Part shown: positions 42,111 to 50,203 of the stretch, piece after piece
Position numbering within the stretch: position 1 is the first letter of the stretch
Layout: each line of letters begins with the position of its first letter
Translations under genes and position numbers: made by a program
The notes under the pieces: model-generated
Seen by the model: the letters and a program-made list of their open reading frames with translations, nothing else
Database searches by the model: none
Told to the model about the DNA's origin: nothing
Origin: JAWXBK01 sp040878185
Lineage (GTDB): Bacteria; Pseudomonadota; Alphaproteobacteria; Dongiales; Dongiaceae
Length of the DNA stretch: 64,000 bases
Assembly (NCBI GenBank): GCA_040878185.1
Contig: JBBDMS010000052.1
Span: 3,960-67,959 of the forward strand
Direction: 5' to 3'

Positions 42111-43239
42111 CCCCGGCCGGGGAACGCCCCGGCCATCCGATATCGCGTTCATGCGGGCGGCGCTGGCGCTCGCCCGTCGCGGCCTCGGACAGGTGGCGCC
42201 CAACCCCGTCGTCGGCTGTATCGTCGTCGCGAGCGACGGCCGCGTGGCCGGCCGCGGCTGGACCCAGCCCGGCGGACGCCCGCACGCCGAAACCGAAGCG
42301 CTCGCGCGGGCCGGAACCGCGGCGCGCGGTGGCACGGCCTATGTAACGCTCGAGCCCTGTGCCCATCATGGCCAGACGCCGCCCTGCAGCGACGCGCTGA
42401 TCGATGCCGGGATCGCGCGCGTCGTCGCGGCTGTGCGCGATCCCGATCCGCGCGTCGCCGGACGCGGGATCGAAGCGCTGCGACAGGCCGGCATCGATGT
42501 GATCGAAGGTCTGCTTGAAAACGAGGCTGCCGAACTCAATGCCGGGTTCTTCCTGCGGGTGAGAGAAGGCCGCCCGCTGGTCACGCTCAAGGTCGCCACA
42601 TCGCTCGACGGAAAAATTGCGACCGCAAGCGGCGAGAGCCAATGGATCACCGGCGAAGCATCGCGCGCGCGCGCGCATCTGATGCGAGCCGAGCACGATG
42701 CGATCCTGATCGGTGCCGGCACGGCGCTTGCCGACGATCCAGCACTGACCTGCCGGCTGCCGGGCATGGAAGGGCGCTCGCCCATACGGATCCTGGTCGA
42801 TGCGGCGCGGCGCGTGCCCGACAGCGCGCAACTGTTCCAGACCGCACGCGCGACGGCGACCATTCTCGCGACGGGCCTCGCCGCCGGCGCCGATGCGCCC
42901 GGCCTGCGCTCGCTCGAGGCGTTTGGCGTGGAGATAATGAAACTGCCGCCCGACGGTCCGAACCATGTCGATCTGGCCGAACTCCTGCAGGCGCTCGGCC
43001 GGCGCGGTCTCACCCGAATCATGGTCGAGGGCGGGGGTGGCATGGGGGCGGCCCTGTTGCGGCTCGGGCTGGTCGACCGGATCGCCTGGTTCCGCGCGCC
43101 GCTGCTGATCGGCGGCGAGGGCATCCCGGCAATTGCCGATCTGGCGCTCGCCCGGCTGACCGAGGCCCCCGGTTTCGAGCGAACCGGACTCGAAACGATC
43201 GGCACCGATCTGCTGGAAACCTATCGCCGTCGCGCCTAA
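42097..43239 (+). CDS. ribD: Bifunctional pyrimidine deaminase/reductase RibD
   Basis: A 380-residue enzyme for the second and third steps of riboflavin synthesis from GTP. The N-terminal deaminase has the zinc site PHAETEAL and EPCAHHGQTPPC, and the C-terminal reductase has LKVATSLDGKIATASGESQW and MVEGGGGMGAALL. I chose GTG at 42097 because RibD proteins have about 15 residues before the AL.LA..G segment (DIAFMRAALALARRG). An ATG at 42151 would remove the start of that helix. It precedes ribE by 10 nt. Confidence 0.93.
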   Translation: MNPSSPGRGTPRPSDIAFMRAALALARRGLGQVAPNPVVGCIVVASDGRVAGRGWTQPGGRPHAETEALARAGTAARGGTAYVTLEPCAHHGQTPPCSDALIDAGIARVVAAVRDPDPRVAGRGIEALRQAGIDVIEGLLENEAAELNAGFFLRVREGRPLVTLKVATSLDGKIATASGESQWITGEASRARAHLMRAEHDAILIGAGTALADDPALTCRLPGMEGRSPIRILVDAARRVPDSAQLFQTARATATILATGLAAGADAPGLRSLEAFGVEIMKLPPDGPNHVDLAELLQALGRRGLTRIMVEGGGGMGAALLRLGLVDRIAWFRAPLLIGGEGIPAIADLALARLTEAPGFERTGLETIGTDLLETYRRRA

Positions 43240-43249
43240 CGTGCCCGCC

Positions 43250-43849
43250 ATGTTCACCGGCATCATCAACGACCTCGGGCGGGTGCGCCGAATTCGCCCG
43301 GGCGGGACCACGCGGTTCGAGTTCGAAACCGGCTACGACACGGCCACGATCGCCGATGGCGCGTCGATCGCGTGCAACGGCTGCTGCCTCTCGGTCGTCG
43401 AGAAGGGTGCGGGGTGGTTCGCGGTCGACGTATCGGCCGAGACACTGTCCTGCACGACACTGGGCGACTGGCGCGAAGGCAGCGCAGTCAATTTCGAGCG
43501 CGCCTTGCGGCTCGGCGACGAGCTCGGTGGACATCTTGTCGCGGGCCATGTCGACGGGGTCGCGGCGATCGTCGGCCGGCGGCCGGATGGCGACAGCCTG
43601 CGCTTCCGTTTTGCGGCACCCGCATCGCTCGCCCGCTTCATCGCATCGAAGGGGTCGGTGGCCATCGACGGTGTCTCGCTGACGGTCAACGAGGTCGAAG
43701 GCCGCGAATTCGGCGTCAATGTGATCCCGATTACGAGGCGGGTGACCAATTTCGGCACGCTCGAAGAGGGCGGGCGCGTTAATCTGGAAATCGATCTGCT
43801 GGCGCGCTACGTTGCGCGCCTTAACGAGGAGGGCAAATCGCCCGCATGA
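43250..43849 (+). CDS. ribE: Riboflavin synthase alpha subunit
   Basis: A 199-residue enzyme that dismutates two 6,7-dimethyl-8-ribityllumazine molecules to riboflavin. Two similar beta-barrels are evident: MFTGIINDLGRVRRI with CNGCCLSVVEK in the first, and GHLVAGHVDGVAAIV with GVSLTVNEVEG in the second. I chose ATG at 43250, the family's universal MFTGI start, over a GTG at 43241. The stop overlaps the next ATG by 4 nt. Also called ribC in some species. Confidence 0.95.
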   Translation: MFTGIINDLGRVRRIRPGGTTRFEFETGYDTATIADGASIACNGCCLSVVEKGAGWFAVDVSAETLSCTTLGDWREGSAVNFERALRLGDELGGHLVAGHVDGVAAIVGRRPDGDSLRFRFAAPASLARFIASKGSVAIDGVSLTVNEVEGREFGVNVIPITRRVTNFGTLEEGGRVNLEIDLLARYVARLNEEGKSPA

Positions 43850-44988
43850 GCAGCGCCCTGGAAAATCCGCGTGTCGTCGCCTTCCGCGAACTGGTGTCCG
43901 CGCCCGAAGACATTGTCGAGGACGCGCGGAACGGCCGCATGTTCGTGCTGGTCGACGACGAAAGCCGCGAGGACGAGGGCGATCTGGTCATTCCGGCCCA
44001 GATGGCGACGCCCGATGCGATCAATTTCATGGCCAAGCATGGCCGCGGCCTGATCTGTCTCGCGCTGACGCGCGAGCGGGTCGACGGGCTCGGCCTGCCG
44101 TTGATGGCGCGCAAGAACGAGACCCGGCACGAAACCGCCTTCACCGTGTCGATCGAGGCGCGCGAAGGCGTCACGACCGGCATCTCGGCGCCCGATCGCG
44201 CGCGAACCATCGCGGCCGCGATCGACCCGAACTCGACCGACCGCGACATCGTGACGCCGGGCCATGTGTTCCCGCTGGTCGCGCGCGACGGCGGCGTGCT
44301 GGTACGTGCCGGCCACACCGAGGCGGCGGTCGATATCGCGCGCATAGCAGGTCTGAACCCGTCGGGCGTGATCTGCGAGATCATGAACGACGACGGCACG
44401 ATGGCGCGGCGCGACGATCTGATCGCCTTTGCCCAGCGTCACGGACTCAAGATCGCGACCATCGCCGATCTGATCGAGTATCGCCGGCGCACCGAGAAGA
44501 TCGTCGCGCGCACCGCGGAGAGCGCGATCGAATCCCGGTTCGGTGGCGGGTTCCGGGTCTGCGTCTACACCAACCGCATCGCCTATGCGGAGCATATCGC
44601 GCTGGTGAAAGGCGATCTCTCGCAGCCCGGGCCGGTTCTCGTGCGCATGCACGCGCTGAATGTGCTCGACGATGTGCTGGGCGACCGGCATGACGGGCGC
44701 GCCGGCCAGCTCCAGACAGCGATGCGGCTGATCGCCGAAGAGGGGCGGGGCGTCATCGTGCTGATCCGCGAGCCGCGACCGACCAGCGTGAGCGACCTGG
44801 TCCGCGCCCGCGAAAGCGGCGATGCCAATGCCGGCGTCTTGCGCGATTACGGCATCGGTGCGCAAATTCTGGTCGATCTCGGCGTCAAGGACATGGTGCT
44901 GCTGTCGAACACCAAGCGGCGGACGATCGTCGGGCTTGAAGGGTACGGGCTGCGCGTCGTCGGCCAGCGCCCGATTCCATCGGACTGA
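43846..44988 (+). CDS. ribB: DHBP synthase with degenerate GTP cyclohydrolase II domain
   Basis: A 380-residue RibBA-like protein. The N-terminal 3,4-dihydroxy-2-butanone 4-phosphate synthase half is intact: DDESREDEGDLVIPAQMAT, TAFTVSIEAREGVTTGIS, PGHVFPLVARDGGVL and GHTEAAVDIARIAG. The C-terminal GTP cyclohydrolase II half has lost its key residues. The zinc region, which reads SECLTGD..G..RCDCG in active enzymes, here reads HALNVLDDVLGDRHDGRAG, with no cysteines. The GTP-contacting RQEGR stretch reads REPRPTS. It therefore probably makes only DHBP, and ribA must be elsewhere. Co-transcribed with ribE and ribH. Confidence 0.93.
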   Translation: MSSALENPRVVAFRELVSAPEDIVEDARNGRMFVLVDDESREDEGDLVIPAQMATPDAINFMAKHGRGLICLALTRERVDGLGLPLMARKNETRHETAFTVSIEAREGVTTGISAPDRARTIAAAIDPNSTDRDIVTPGHVFPLVARDGGVLVRAGHTEAAVDIARIAGLNPSGVICEIMNDDGTMARRDDLIAFAQRHGLKIATIADLIEYRRRTEKIVARTAESAIESRFGGGFRVCVYTNRIAYAEHIALVKGDLSQPGPVLVRMHALNVLDDVLGDRHDGRAGQLQTAMRLIAEEGRGVIVLIREPRPTSVSDLVRARESGDANAGVLRDYGIGAQILVDLGVKDMVLLSNTKRRTIVGLEGYGLRVVGQRPIPSD

Positions 44989-44997
44989 GGAAGCGAA

Positions 44998-45453
44998 TTG
45001 CCGGATCATCCGCATATTCTGATCGTTGAAGCGCGGTTTTACGAAGACATCGCCGACGAACTGGTCCGCGGCGCCGAAGCGACGCTGGGCGAAGCGGGTG
45101 CGACCTGGGAACGTTATGCCGTGCCCGGCGCGTTCGAAATTCCAGCGGCGATCCGCATGGCGATCGCGCGCGGCGGCTTCGATGGCTATATCGCGCTCGG
45201 CTGCGTCATCCGCGGCGAGACCACGCATTACGATTATGTCTGCGGCGAGAGCGCGCGTGCGCTGCAGGATATCGCGGTCGACCATCAGGTGCCGCTCGGT
45301 TACGGCATCCTGACCGTCGAGAATGGCGATCAGGCCTGGGCGCGGGCCGGCGTCGACCGCAAGAACAAGGGCGGCGACGCGGCGCATGCCTGTCTTGCCA
45401 TGCTCGTGCTCAAGAAACGTCTCGCCGCCGCGATTTCCGGCGGCGGTCGCTGA
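44998..45453 (+). CDS. ribH: 6,7-dimethyl-8-ribityllumazine synthase
   Basis: A 151-residue lumazine synthase that joins DHBP with the ribitylaminouracil. HILIVEARFYEDIADELV at the start, VPGAFEIPAAIRMAI near residue 41, GCVIRGETTHYDYVCGESAR with the catalytic-site His, and GILTVENGDQAWARAG. The start is TTG at 44998 with GAGGAAG a few bases upstream. The gene lies between ribB and nusB, the usual order. Confidence 0.95.
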   Translation: MPDHPHILIVEARFYEDIADELVRGAEATLGEAGATWERYAVPGAFEIPAAIRMAIARGGFDGYIALGCVIRGETTHYDYVCGESARALQDIAVDHQVPLGYGILTVENGDQAWARAGVDRKNKGGDAAHACLAMLVLKKRLAAAISGGGR

Positions 45454-45459
45454 ACCGCC

Positions 45460-45990
45460 ATGAGCCGTCGACCCGACAGGCGGCTCGGCCGCAGAACGGC
45501 GCGGCTCAAAGCCGTCCAGGCGCTCTATCAGATTGCGATGACCGGCACGGCGGCGGAGACGGTGGTGATGGAATTCATCACCCATCGTCTCGCGGAACCG
45601 ATCGACGGGCAGACCCTGCCCGAACCGGATCGCAACTATTTCGTCGATCTGGTGCGCGGTGCGGCGGCCGAACGCTCCGATCTCGATGCGATGATCTCGG
45701 CGGTGCTCAAGGAAGACTGGACCGTCGAACGGCTCGAAGCGACGTTGGGCGCAATCCTTCGCGCGGGCGCCTGGGAACTTTCGAACCGGCAGGACATTCC
45801 GCCGCGCGCGACGATCAGCGAATATACCGACGTCGCGGGTGCCTTCATGGGTGAGCGCGAAACATCGCTGGTGAACGGCGTTCTCAACCGCATCGCGGCG
45901 GAACTGAGACCGGACGAGATGACGAAAGTGCCGCCGCGAGACGCCGGGCCGGCCGGGTCGGACAACGACAGTCTCGACGCGGGCGCCTGA
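45460..45990 (+). CDS. nusB: Transcription antitermination protein NusB
   Basis: A 176-residue all-helical RNA-binding protein for rRNA antitermination with NusE. RRTARLKAVQALYQIAMTG at the start, PDRNYFVDLVRGAA, RLEATLGAILRAGAWEL and ISEYTDVAGAFMGERETSLV with NGVLNRIAAELR. The C-terminal ~20 residues are a polar tail. It follows ribH by 6 nt, as in most alphaproteobacteria. Confidence 0.94.
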   Translation: MSRRPDRRLGRRTARLKAVQALYQIAMTGTAAETVVMEFITHRLAEPIDGQTLPEPDRNYFVDLVRGAAAERSDLDAMISAVLKEDWTVERLEATLGAILRAGAWELSNRQDIPPRATISEYTDVAGAFMGERETSLVNGVLNRIAAELRPDEMTKVPPRDAGPAGSDNDSLDAGA

Positions 45991-46015
45991 TCGCGCGATC
46001 AGGTCCGATCGCTGC

Positions 46016-47098
46016 ATGAACGCATCGAAACTAAGGATCGTCGTTGTCGGCGCCGGCATCGTCGGCGCTTCGATCGCCTATCATCTGGCGCGCGGCGGTG
46101 CCGCAGTCACCGTGCTGGAACAGAATTGTCCGGCGAGCGGCGTAACGGGAAAATCCTTTGCCTGGATCAATGTCTCGCACGGCGTCGCTGCCGAGAACGC
46201 AATGCTGCGCGCGCAGGCGCTGGGGGATTACCGCAGGCTGCAAGGCGAACTTGGCGATGCGCTGAAGATCGACTGGTGCGGTGCACTGACATGGACCGGC
46301 AATCCTGGCGAATCCGAATCGCTGGTCCGCGACCACGCGGCGCGCGGTTACGACATAAGGCTCGTGACTCGCGACGAAATCGCCACGCTGGAGCCGGGCC
46401 TCGTTGCGCCGCCCGACTGTGCCGCGTTTGCGCCGGGCGAAGGGGCGCTCGATCCGGTCGTCGCAACCGATGCCCTGATCCGCGCGGCGCGCGAAGCGGG
46501 GGCGGCGATCAATCTGACGACGCCCGTGATCGCGCTGGCGACCGATGCGGCGCGCGTGACCGGGGTGGTGACGCGCGGCGGCCGGATCGACGCGGATCGC
46601 GTCGTGCTGGCGGCCGGGCTCGGGACCGTGCCGCTTTGCGCCGCACTCGGCATCGTGCCGCCGATCGATGCATCGCCGGCTTTGCTGCTGCGCTTTCGCG
46701 CGACACAGACGCTGCTCCGCCGCATCGTCTCGACGCCGTTGTTCGAAATCCGCCAGCCGGCGGCGGCGACGCTGCTCGCGGCCGACGATTACATCGACGA
46801 AAGCTCCGAGAACGGTCCACAGGCGATTGCGCAACGGGCGCTCGCGGCGATCCGGGGCGCCTTGCATGGCGGCGAAGCGATTACGCTCGAGGACGTCACC
46901 GCCGGTCTGCGCCCGATGCCCGGCGACGGATTGCCGATCATCGGCGGCGTCGCTGCGGCGCCCGGTCTTTACTTCGCGGTCATGCACGCAGGCGTCGCAT
47001 TGGCGCCGACGGTCGGCCGGCTCGTCGCCGGCGAAATCATCGACGGCCATGACGTCTCGGCGCTCGCACATTGCCGGCCGGCGCGCTTCCCGACCTGA
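46016..47098 (+). CDS. FAD-dependent oxidoreductase, DAO family
   Basis: A 360-residue flavoprotein. The nucleotide-binding loop is VVVGAGIVGASIAYHLARGG at residues ~9-28, GKSFAWINVSHG lies where these enzymes contact the flavin ring, VVLAAGLGTVPLCAALG is in the middle, and GLRPMPGDGLPIIGG and YFAVMHAGVALAPTVGRLVA near the end. It is distinct from the protein at 16405. It could be an amino acid or sarcosine-type oxidase. It sits between nusB and the minus-strand HAD gene, separating nusB from thiL, which are often adjacent. Confidence 0.83.
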   Translation: MNASKLRIVVVGAGIVGASIAYHLARGGAAVTVLEQNCPASGVTGKSFAWINVSHGVAAENAMLRAQALGDYRRLQGELGDALKIDWCGALTWTGNPGESESLVRDHAARGYDIRLVTRDEIATLEPGLVAPPDCAAFAPGEGALDPVVATDALIRAAREAGAAINLTTPVIALATDAARVTGVVTRGGRIDADRVVLAAGLGTVPLCAALGIVPPIDASPALLLRFRATQTLLRRIVSTPLFEIRQPAAATLLAADDYIDESSENGPQAIAQRALAAIRGALHGGEAITLEDVTAGLRPMPGDGLPIIGGVAAAPGLYFAVMHAGVALAPTVGRLVAGEIIDGHDVSALAHCRPARFPT

Positions 47099-47116
47099 GA
47101 AACTTATGCGGGCGCG

Positions 47117-47725
47117 TTAGAAGCGCAGCCCCATCGCGCGCAGGCGTGCTTCCGTATCCGTCGTATCGCGATGATGGATGGCATTGAGACCGATCGCGGT
47201 CGCCGCATGAATGTTCGGTTCGTGATCGTCGACGAAGGCGGTGTTGGCCGCGGTCAATCCGTTCCGGTCCAATACCAGATGAAAGATGCGCGGATCGGGC
47301 TTCGCCATTTTTTCGACACCCGACACCACGACATCGCGCAGATGCGGCAGGAATGGCATATGCGGCCGTCCGACCTCGTAGGTCTCTTCCGACCAGTTGG
47401 TCAGGCCATAAAGCGCGATACCGGCTTGGTGCAGACGGGCGACCAGATCAACCGCCGGCTCGATCGGACCCGCCAGCATGTCGATCCAGCGTTCGCGAAA
47501 GGCCCGGATCAGCGGGGCCTGATCGGGAAAGAGCGCGGTCTGTTTGGCGATCGCCTCGCTCCAGGGCCGGCCGCGATCCTGTTCGGCATTCCATTCCGGT
47601 CCGCAGATTTCGGTGAGGAAGCGCCGCCGTTCCGCCGGATCGGGAATGAGCTCGCGATAGAGATAATCGGGGCTCCAGTCGATGAGGACACCGCCGAAAT
47701 CGAAGATTACCGCGTCGATGGCCAA
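47117..47725 (-). CDS. HAD-IA family hydrolase
   Basis: A 202-residue HAD protein with motif I in VIFDFGGVLIDWSPDYLY, motif II LTNWSEETY, the motif III lysine in GVEKMAKPDPRIF, and the acidic motif IV in FVDDHEPNIHAA. The pattern is that of the YihX/epoxide-hydrolase N-terminal-like phosphatases acting on sugar phosphates. The start is a TTG at 47725 with GGGAG eight bases upstream; no nearby ATG fits. Divergent from thiL across 54 nt. Confidence 0.85.
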   Translation of the reverse strand: MAIDAVIFDFGGVLIDWSPDYLYRELIPDPAERRRFLTEICGPEWNAEQDRGRPWSEAIAKQTALFPDQAPLIRAFRERWIDMLAGPIEPAVDLVARLHQAGIALYGLTNWSEETYEVGRPHMPFLPHLRDVVVSGVEKMAKPDPRIFHLVLDRNGLTAANTAFVDDHEPNIHAATAIGLNAIHHRDTTDTEARLRAMGLRF

Positions 47726-47779
47726 ATTCCTGCTCCCGCCCGGCTGACCGTCCTGCCGCCGCCGCGTTAGTATAGCGCC

Positions 47780-48766
47780 ATGAAACGACCCGGTGAGTTC
47801 GATCTGATCGCCAAATATTTCGCGCCGCTGGCGGCGGGGATGCCGGGCGCGGCGGGGCTCGGCAATGACGGTGCCACCTTCGGGCCGAATCCGGGCCACG
47901 AGATCGTCGTCACGGTCGATGCGCTGACCGAAGGCGTGCATTTCCTGCCGGACGATCCGCCGGGCGACATCGCGCGCAAGATGCTGCGCGTCAATCTGTC
48001 GGATCTGGCGGCGATGGGTGCGAGGCCGCTCGGCTATGTCATGACGACCGCCTTGTCGGAGCGTGTCAACGAAGTCTGGATCGCTGCCTTTACAGCGGGC
48101 CTCGCCGCGGACCAGAAGGAATTCGGCATCGGGCTTCTTGGCGGCGACACGACGGCGACGCCGGGCCCAATCGCGCTCACTTTGACCGCGTTCGGGGAGG
48201 TTGCGACCGGCCGGGAATTGCTGCGGAGCGCCGCAAAGGCAGGCGATCTGATTTTGGTATCGGGCGCGATCGGCGACGGGCTGCTCGGGCTGATGGCGCT
48301 GCGCGAACAGATACCGGGCATTGCCGCGGCGGATCGCGATGCGCTCGTTGCGCGTTTTCGCCTGCCACAGCCGCGTCTTTCGCTCGGCGCTGCGTTGAGC
48401 GAACGCGGTCTCGCGCGCTGCGCGATCGACGTGTCGGACGGGCTGGTCGCCGATCTCGGGCATATCGCCAAGCAGTCGGGGCTCGCCGCGGAAATCCGCG
48501 CCGACCGCGTGCCGCTGTCCGAGGCGGCACGCCATGCAATCGAGGCCGATGCCGATTTGCTGCCGCGCGTCCTGACGGGTGGCGACGATTACGAGCTTCT
48601 GTTCACGATCGCGCCCGACAAGCGCGACGCGGTGGCCGGTCTCGCGCGCGAACTCGGTCTGGATCTGACCGAAATCGGCAGCATGAAATGGGGCGAATTT
48701 GTGCGCGTCGTCGATGCACACGGTCGCGCTTTGGCGCTCGGCGATAGCGGCTGGCGCCATTTCTGA
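47780..48766 (+). CDS. thiL: Thiamine-monophosphate kinase
   Basis: A 328-residue enzyme that phosphorylates thiamine monophosphate to the pyrophosphate cofactor. GEFDLIAKYFAPLA at the start, VTVDALTEGVHFLPDD, RVNLSDLAAMGARPLGYVMT, LLGGDTTATPGPIALTLTAFG and AIDVSDGLVADLGHIAKQSG, with LTGGDDYELLFT near the end. The N-terminal metal-binding GDDAA motif reads GNDGAT here, so the first Asp is Asn. Otherwise it is canonical. thiL normally follows nusB; two genes intervene here. Confidence 0.93.
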   Translation: MKRPGEFDLIAKYFAPLAAGMPGAAGLGNDGATFGPNPGHEIVVTVDALTEGVHFLPDDPPGDIARKMLRVNLSDLAAMGARPLGYVMTTALSERVNEVWIAAFTAGLAADQKEFGIGLLGGDTTATPGPIALTLTAFGEVATGRELLRSAAKAGDLILVSGAIGDGLLGLMALREQIPGIAAADRDALVARFRLPQPRLSLGAALSERGLARCAIDVSDGLVADLGHIAKQSGLAAEIRADRVPLSEAARHAIEADADLLPRVLTGGDDYELLFTIAPDKRDAVAGLARELGLDLTEIGSMKWGEFVRVVDAHGRALALGDSGWRHF

Positions 48767-48784
48767 TACCGTATGGGCGCGGGG

Positions 48785-49549
48785 TCAGAGCCGCCGCGCC
48801 AGCGTGATGATCTCGGGGCTGTCCTCCGTCACCGGCGAGCGATCCCAATTGCCATATTGCGCTTCGACCCTGAAACCGGCGCTTTCGAGGCGGGCGCGCA
48901 GCGCGTCCGCGCCGATATAGCGGATCCGGATGCGCTTCTGCTGTTCCGGCCGACTGCCATCGCGCCAGCGCCGCGCGATGTGGCAGTCGAGGATGCCGGT
49001 TGCAGCATCCCAGTGTTCGCGCAGATAGACGTCGACGCTGCGGCCTTCGCCATCCGCGAAGCTGTGCCAGAAGGTCTCACGGCCATCGACGTCGATATCG
49101 GCGCGGCGCGGATTGCGCGTGTCGAAGGCGAACAGCCCGTTCGGCTCGAGATGCGTATGGACATTGCGCAATAGCGCGGCGTGATCCGCATCGGTCAGGA
49201 ACGACTGAAAGGCGTGACTGGTCATCGTTGCCAGCGCGAAGCGCTCGCCGAGCGCCAGATCGCGGGCGTCGGCGACGATCCAGCGGATCGGCAGGCCCGC
49301 CGATTTCGCGCGCGCTCGTTCGATCATCGGCTGCATGATGTCGACACCCGTGACCGCAACGCCGGCTTTCGCCAGCGGGATCGCAAGCCAGCCGGTGCCG
49401 CAGCCGATATCGATGACCGGCCCGCCCTGGTCTCGGGCGATCGTTTCGAAGAACGGACCCTCGGGCTCCCATGAACCGAATTCGCGGTCATAGAGTTCGG
49501 GGTCGGTAAATTCCTCGAGATTGTCGTCTGCGTTCATGCGTTGCGGCAT
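48785..49549 (-). CDS. Class I SAM-dependent methyltransferase
   Basis: A 254-residue methyltransferase. The SAM-binding loop is PVIDIGCGTGWLAIPLAKAG near residue 51, VTGVDIMQPMIERARAK is strand 2, WIVADARDLALGERFALATM follows, and NGLFAFDTRNPRR is strand 5. The substrate is unknown. The ATG at 49549 shares a base with the cupin stop (TGATG), indicating translational coupling; another ATG lies at 49537. Convergent with thiL, only 18 nt apart. Confidence 0.85.
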   Translation of the reverse strand: MPQRMNADDNLEEFTDPELYDREFGSWEPEGPFFETIARDQGGPVIDIGCGTGWLAIPLAKAGVAVTGVDIMQPMIERARAKSAGLPIRWIVADARDLALGERFALATMTSHAFQSFLTDADHAALLRNVHTHLEPNGLFAFDTRNPRRADIDVDGRETFWHSFADGEGRSVDVYLREHWDAATGILDCHIARRWRDGSRPEQQKRIRIRYIGADALRARLESAGFRVEAQYGNWDRSPVTEDSPEIITLARRL

Positions 49550-50037
49550 CAGTAGGGCGTGCCGTCCTTGTGCAGATACACGTAGCGGTCGCCGTCGCCC
49601 ACGTTCCGCCAGATCATATCGATATCCGGATACTCGCCATCGTCGCCCGGCGTGCGGTCGCCGACCTCGAGATAGAGCGCATCCTCGCTGCTGCGATTGA
49701 CGAACTGATGGCCGTCCTTTCGTCCCGCCGGGAAGCCGGCGACCATGCCCGCCGTCAAAGTCTGTTCGCCGCCGTCGGTGATCAGCACCAGCGTTCCCGC
49801 GAGCATGTAGACGAACTCGTCCTGCTTCGTGTGCCAGTGGCGGTGCGAGGAAATGCAGCCGGGCGGCAGGCGCGTGAGATTGACGCCGAAATTCCCGAGC
49901 GCCAGCGCATCGCCCAGCCGCCGCCGTTCGGCACCGGCCACCGCCGCGCGGAACGGCTCGGGATAATCGGTATGTTCGACCCACGGCATCGTTGCCGGAT
50001 CGAGCGCCGGCGTTCGCAGCTTTCCGGTTTCGGACAT
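49549..50037 (-). CDS. Cupin domain protein
   Basis: A 162-residue single-cupin protein. The first cupin motif is PPGCISSHRHWHTKQDEFVYMLAG, split here as PGCISSHRHWHTKQDEF, with His residues and Glu as metal ligands. The second is GFPAGRKDGHQFVNRSSEDA. LYLEVGDRTPGDDGEYPDID and the ending YVYLHKDGTPY match a widespread cupin group often called a transcriptional-regulator-like or mannose-6-phosphate isomerase-like family. Function is unknown. It is coupled to the methyltransferase gene. Confidence 0.84.
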   Translation of the reverse strand: MSETGKLRTPALDPATMPWVEHTDYPEPFRAAVAGAERRRLGDALALGNFGVNLTRLPPGCISSHRHWHTKQDEFVYMLAGTLVLITDGGEQTLTAGMVAGFPAGRKDGHQFVNRSSEDALYLEVGDRTPGDDGEYPDIDMIWRNVGDGDRYVYLHKDGTPY

Positions 50038-50203
50038 GGCATATCCTCCATCGCGACGGCCGGGCGGGTCTGCCGCTATTCGGCGAGGCTCCGCTCAGAA
50101 TGATCCGTTTCCCGGCCAAGGGTAAGATGCAGGCGAGCGTTGCATGGTGCGCGGGGGTCGGCGCTTGCGTCGCCCGGTCCGGCCCCGCATCCTCGGCGCC
50201 ATC

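Noticed and set aside
43807..46059. Minus-strand open frame of 750 codons across ribB, ribH and nusB
   Set aside because: It spans three unmistakable plus-strand genes and has no domain of its own.
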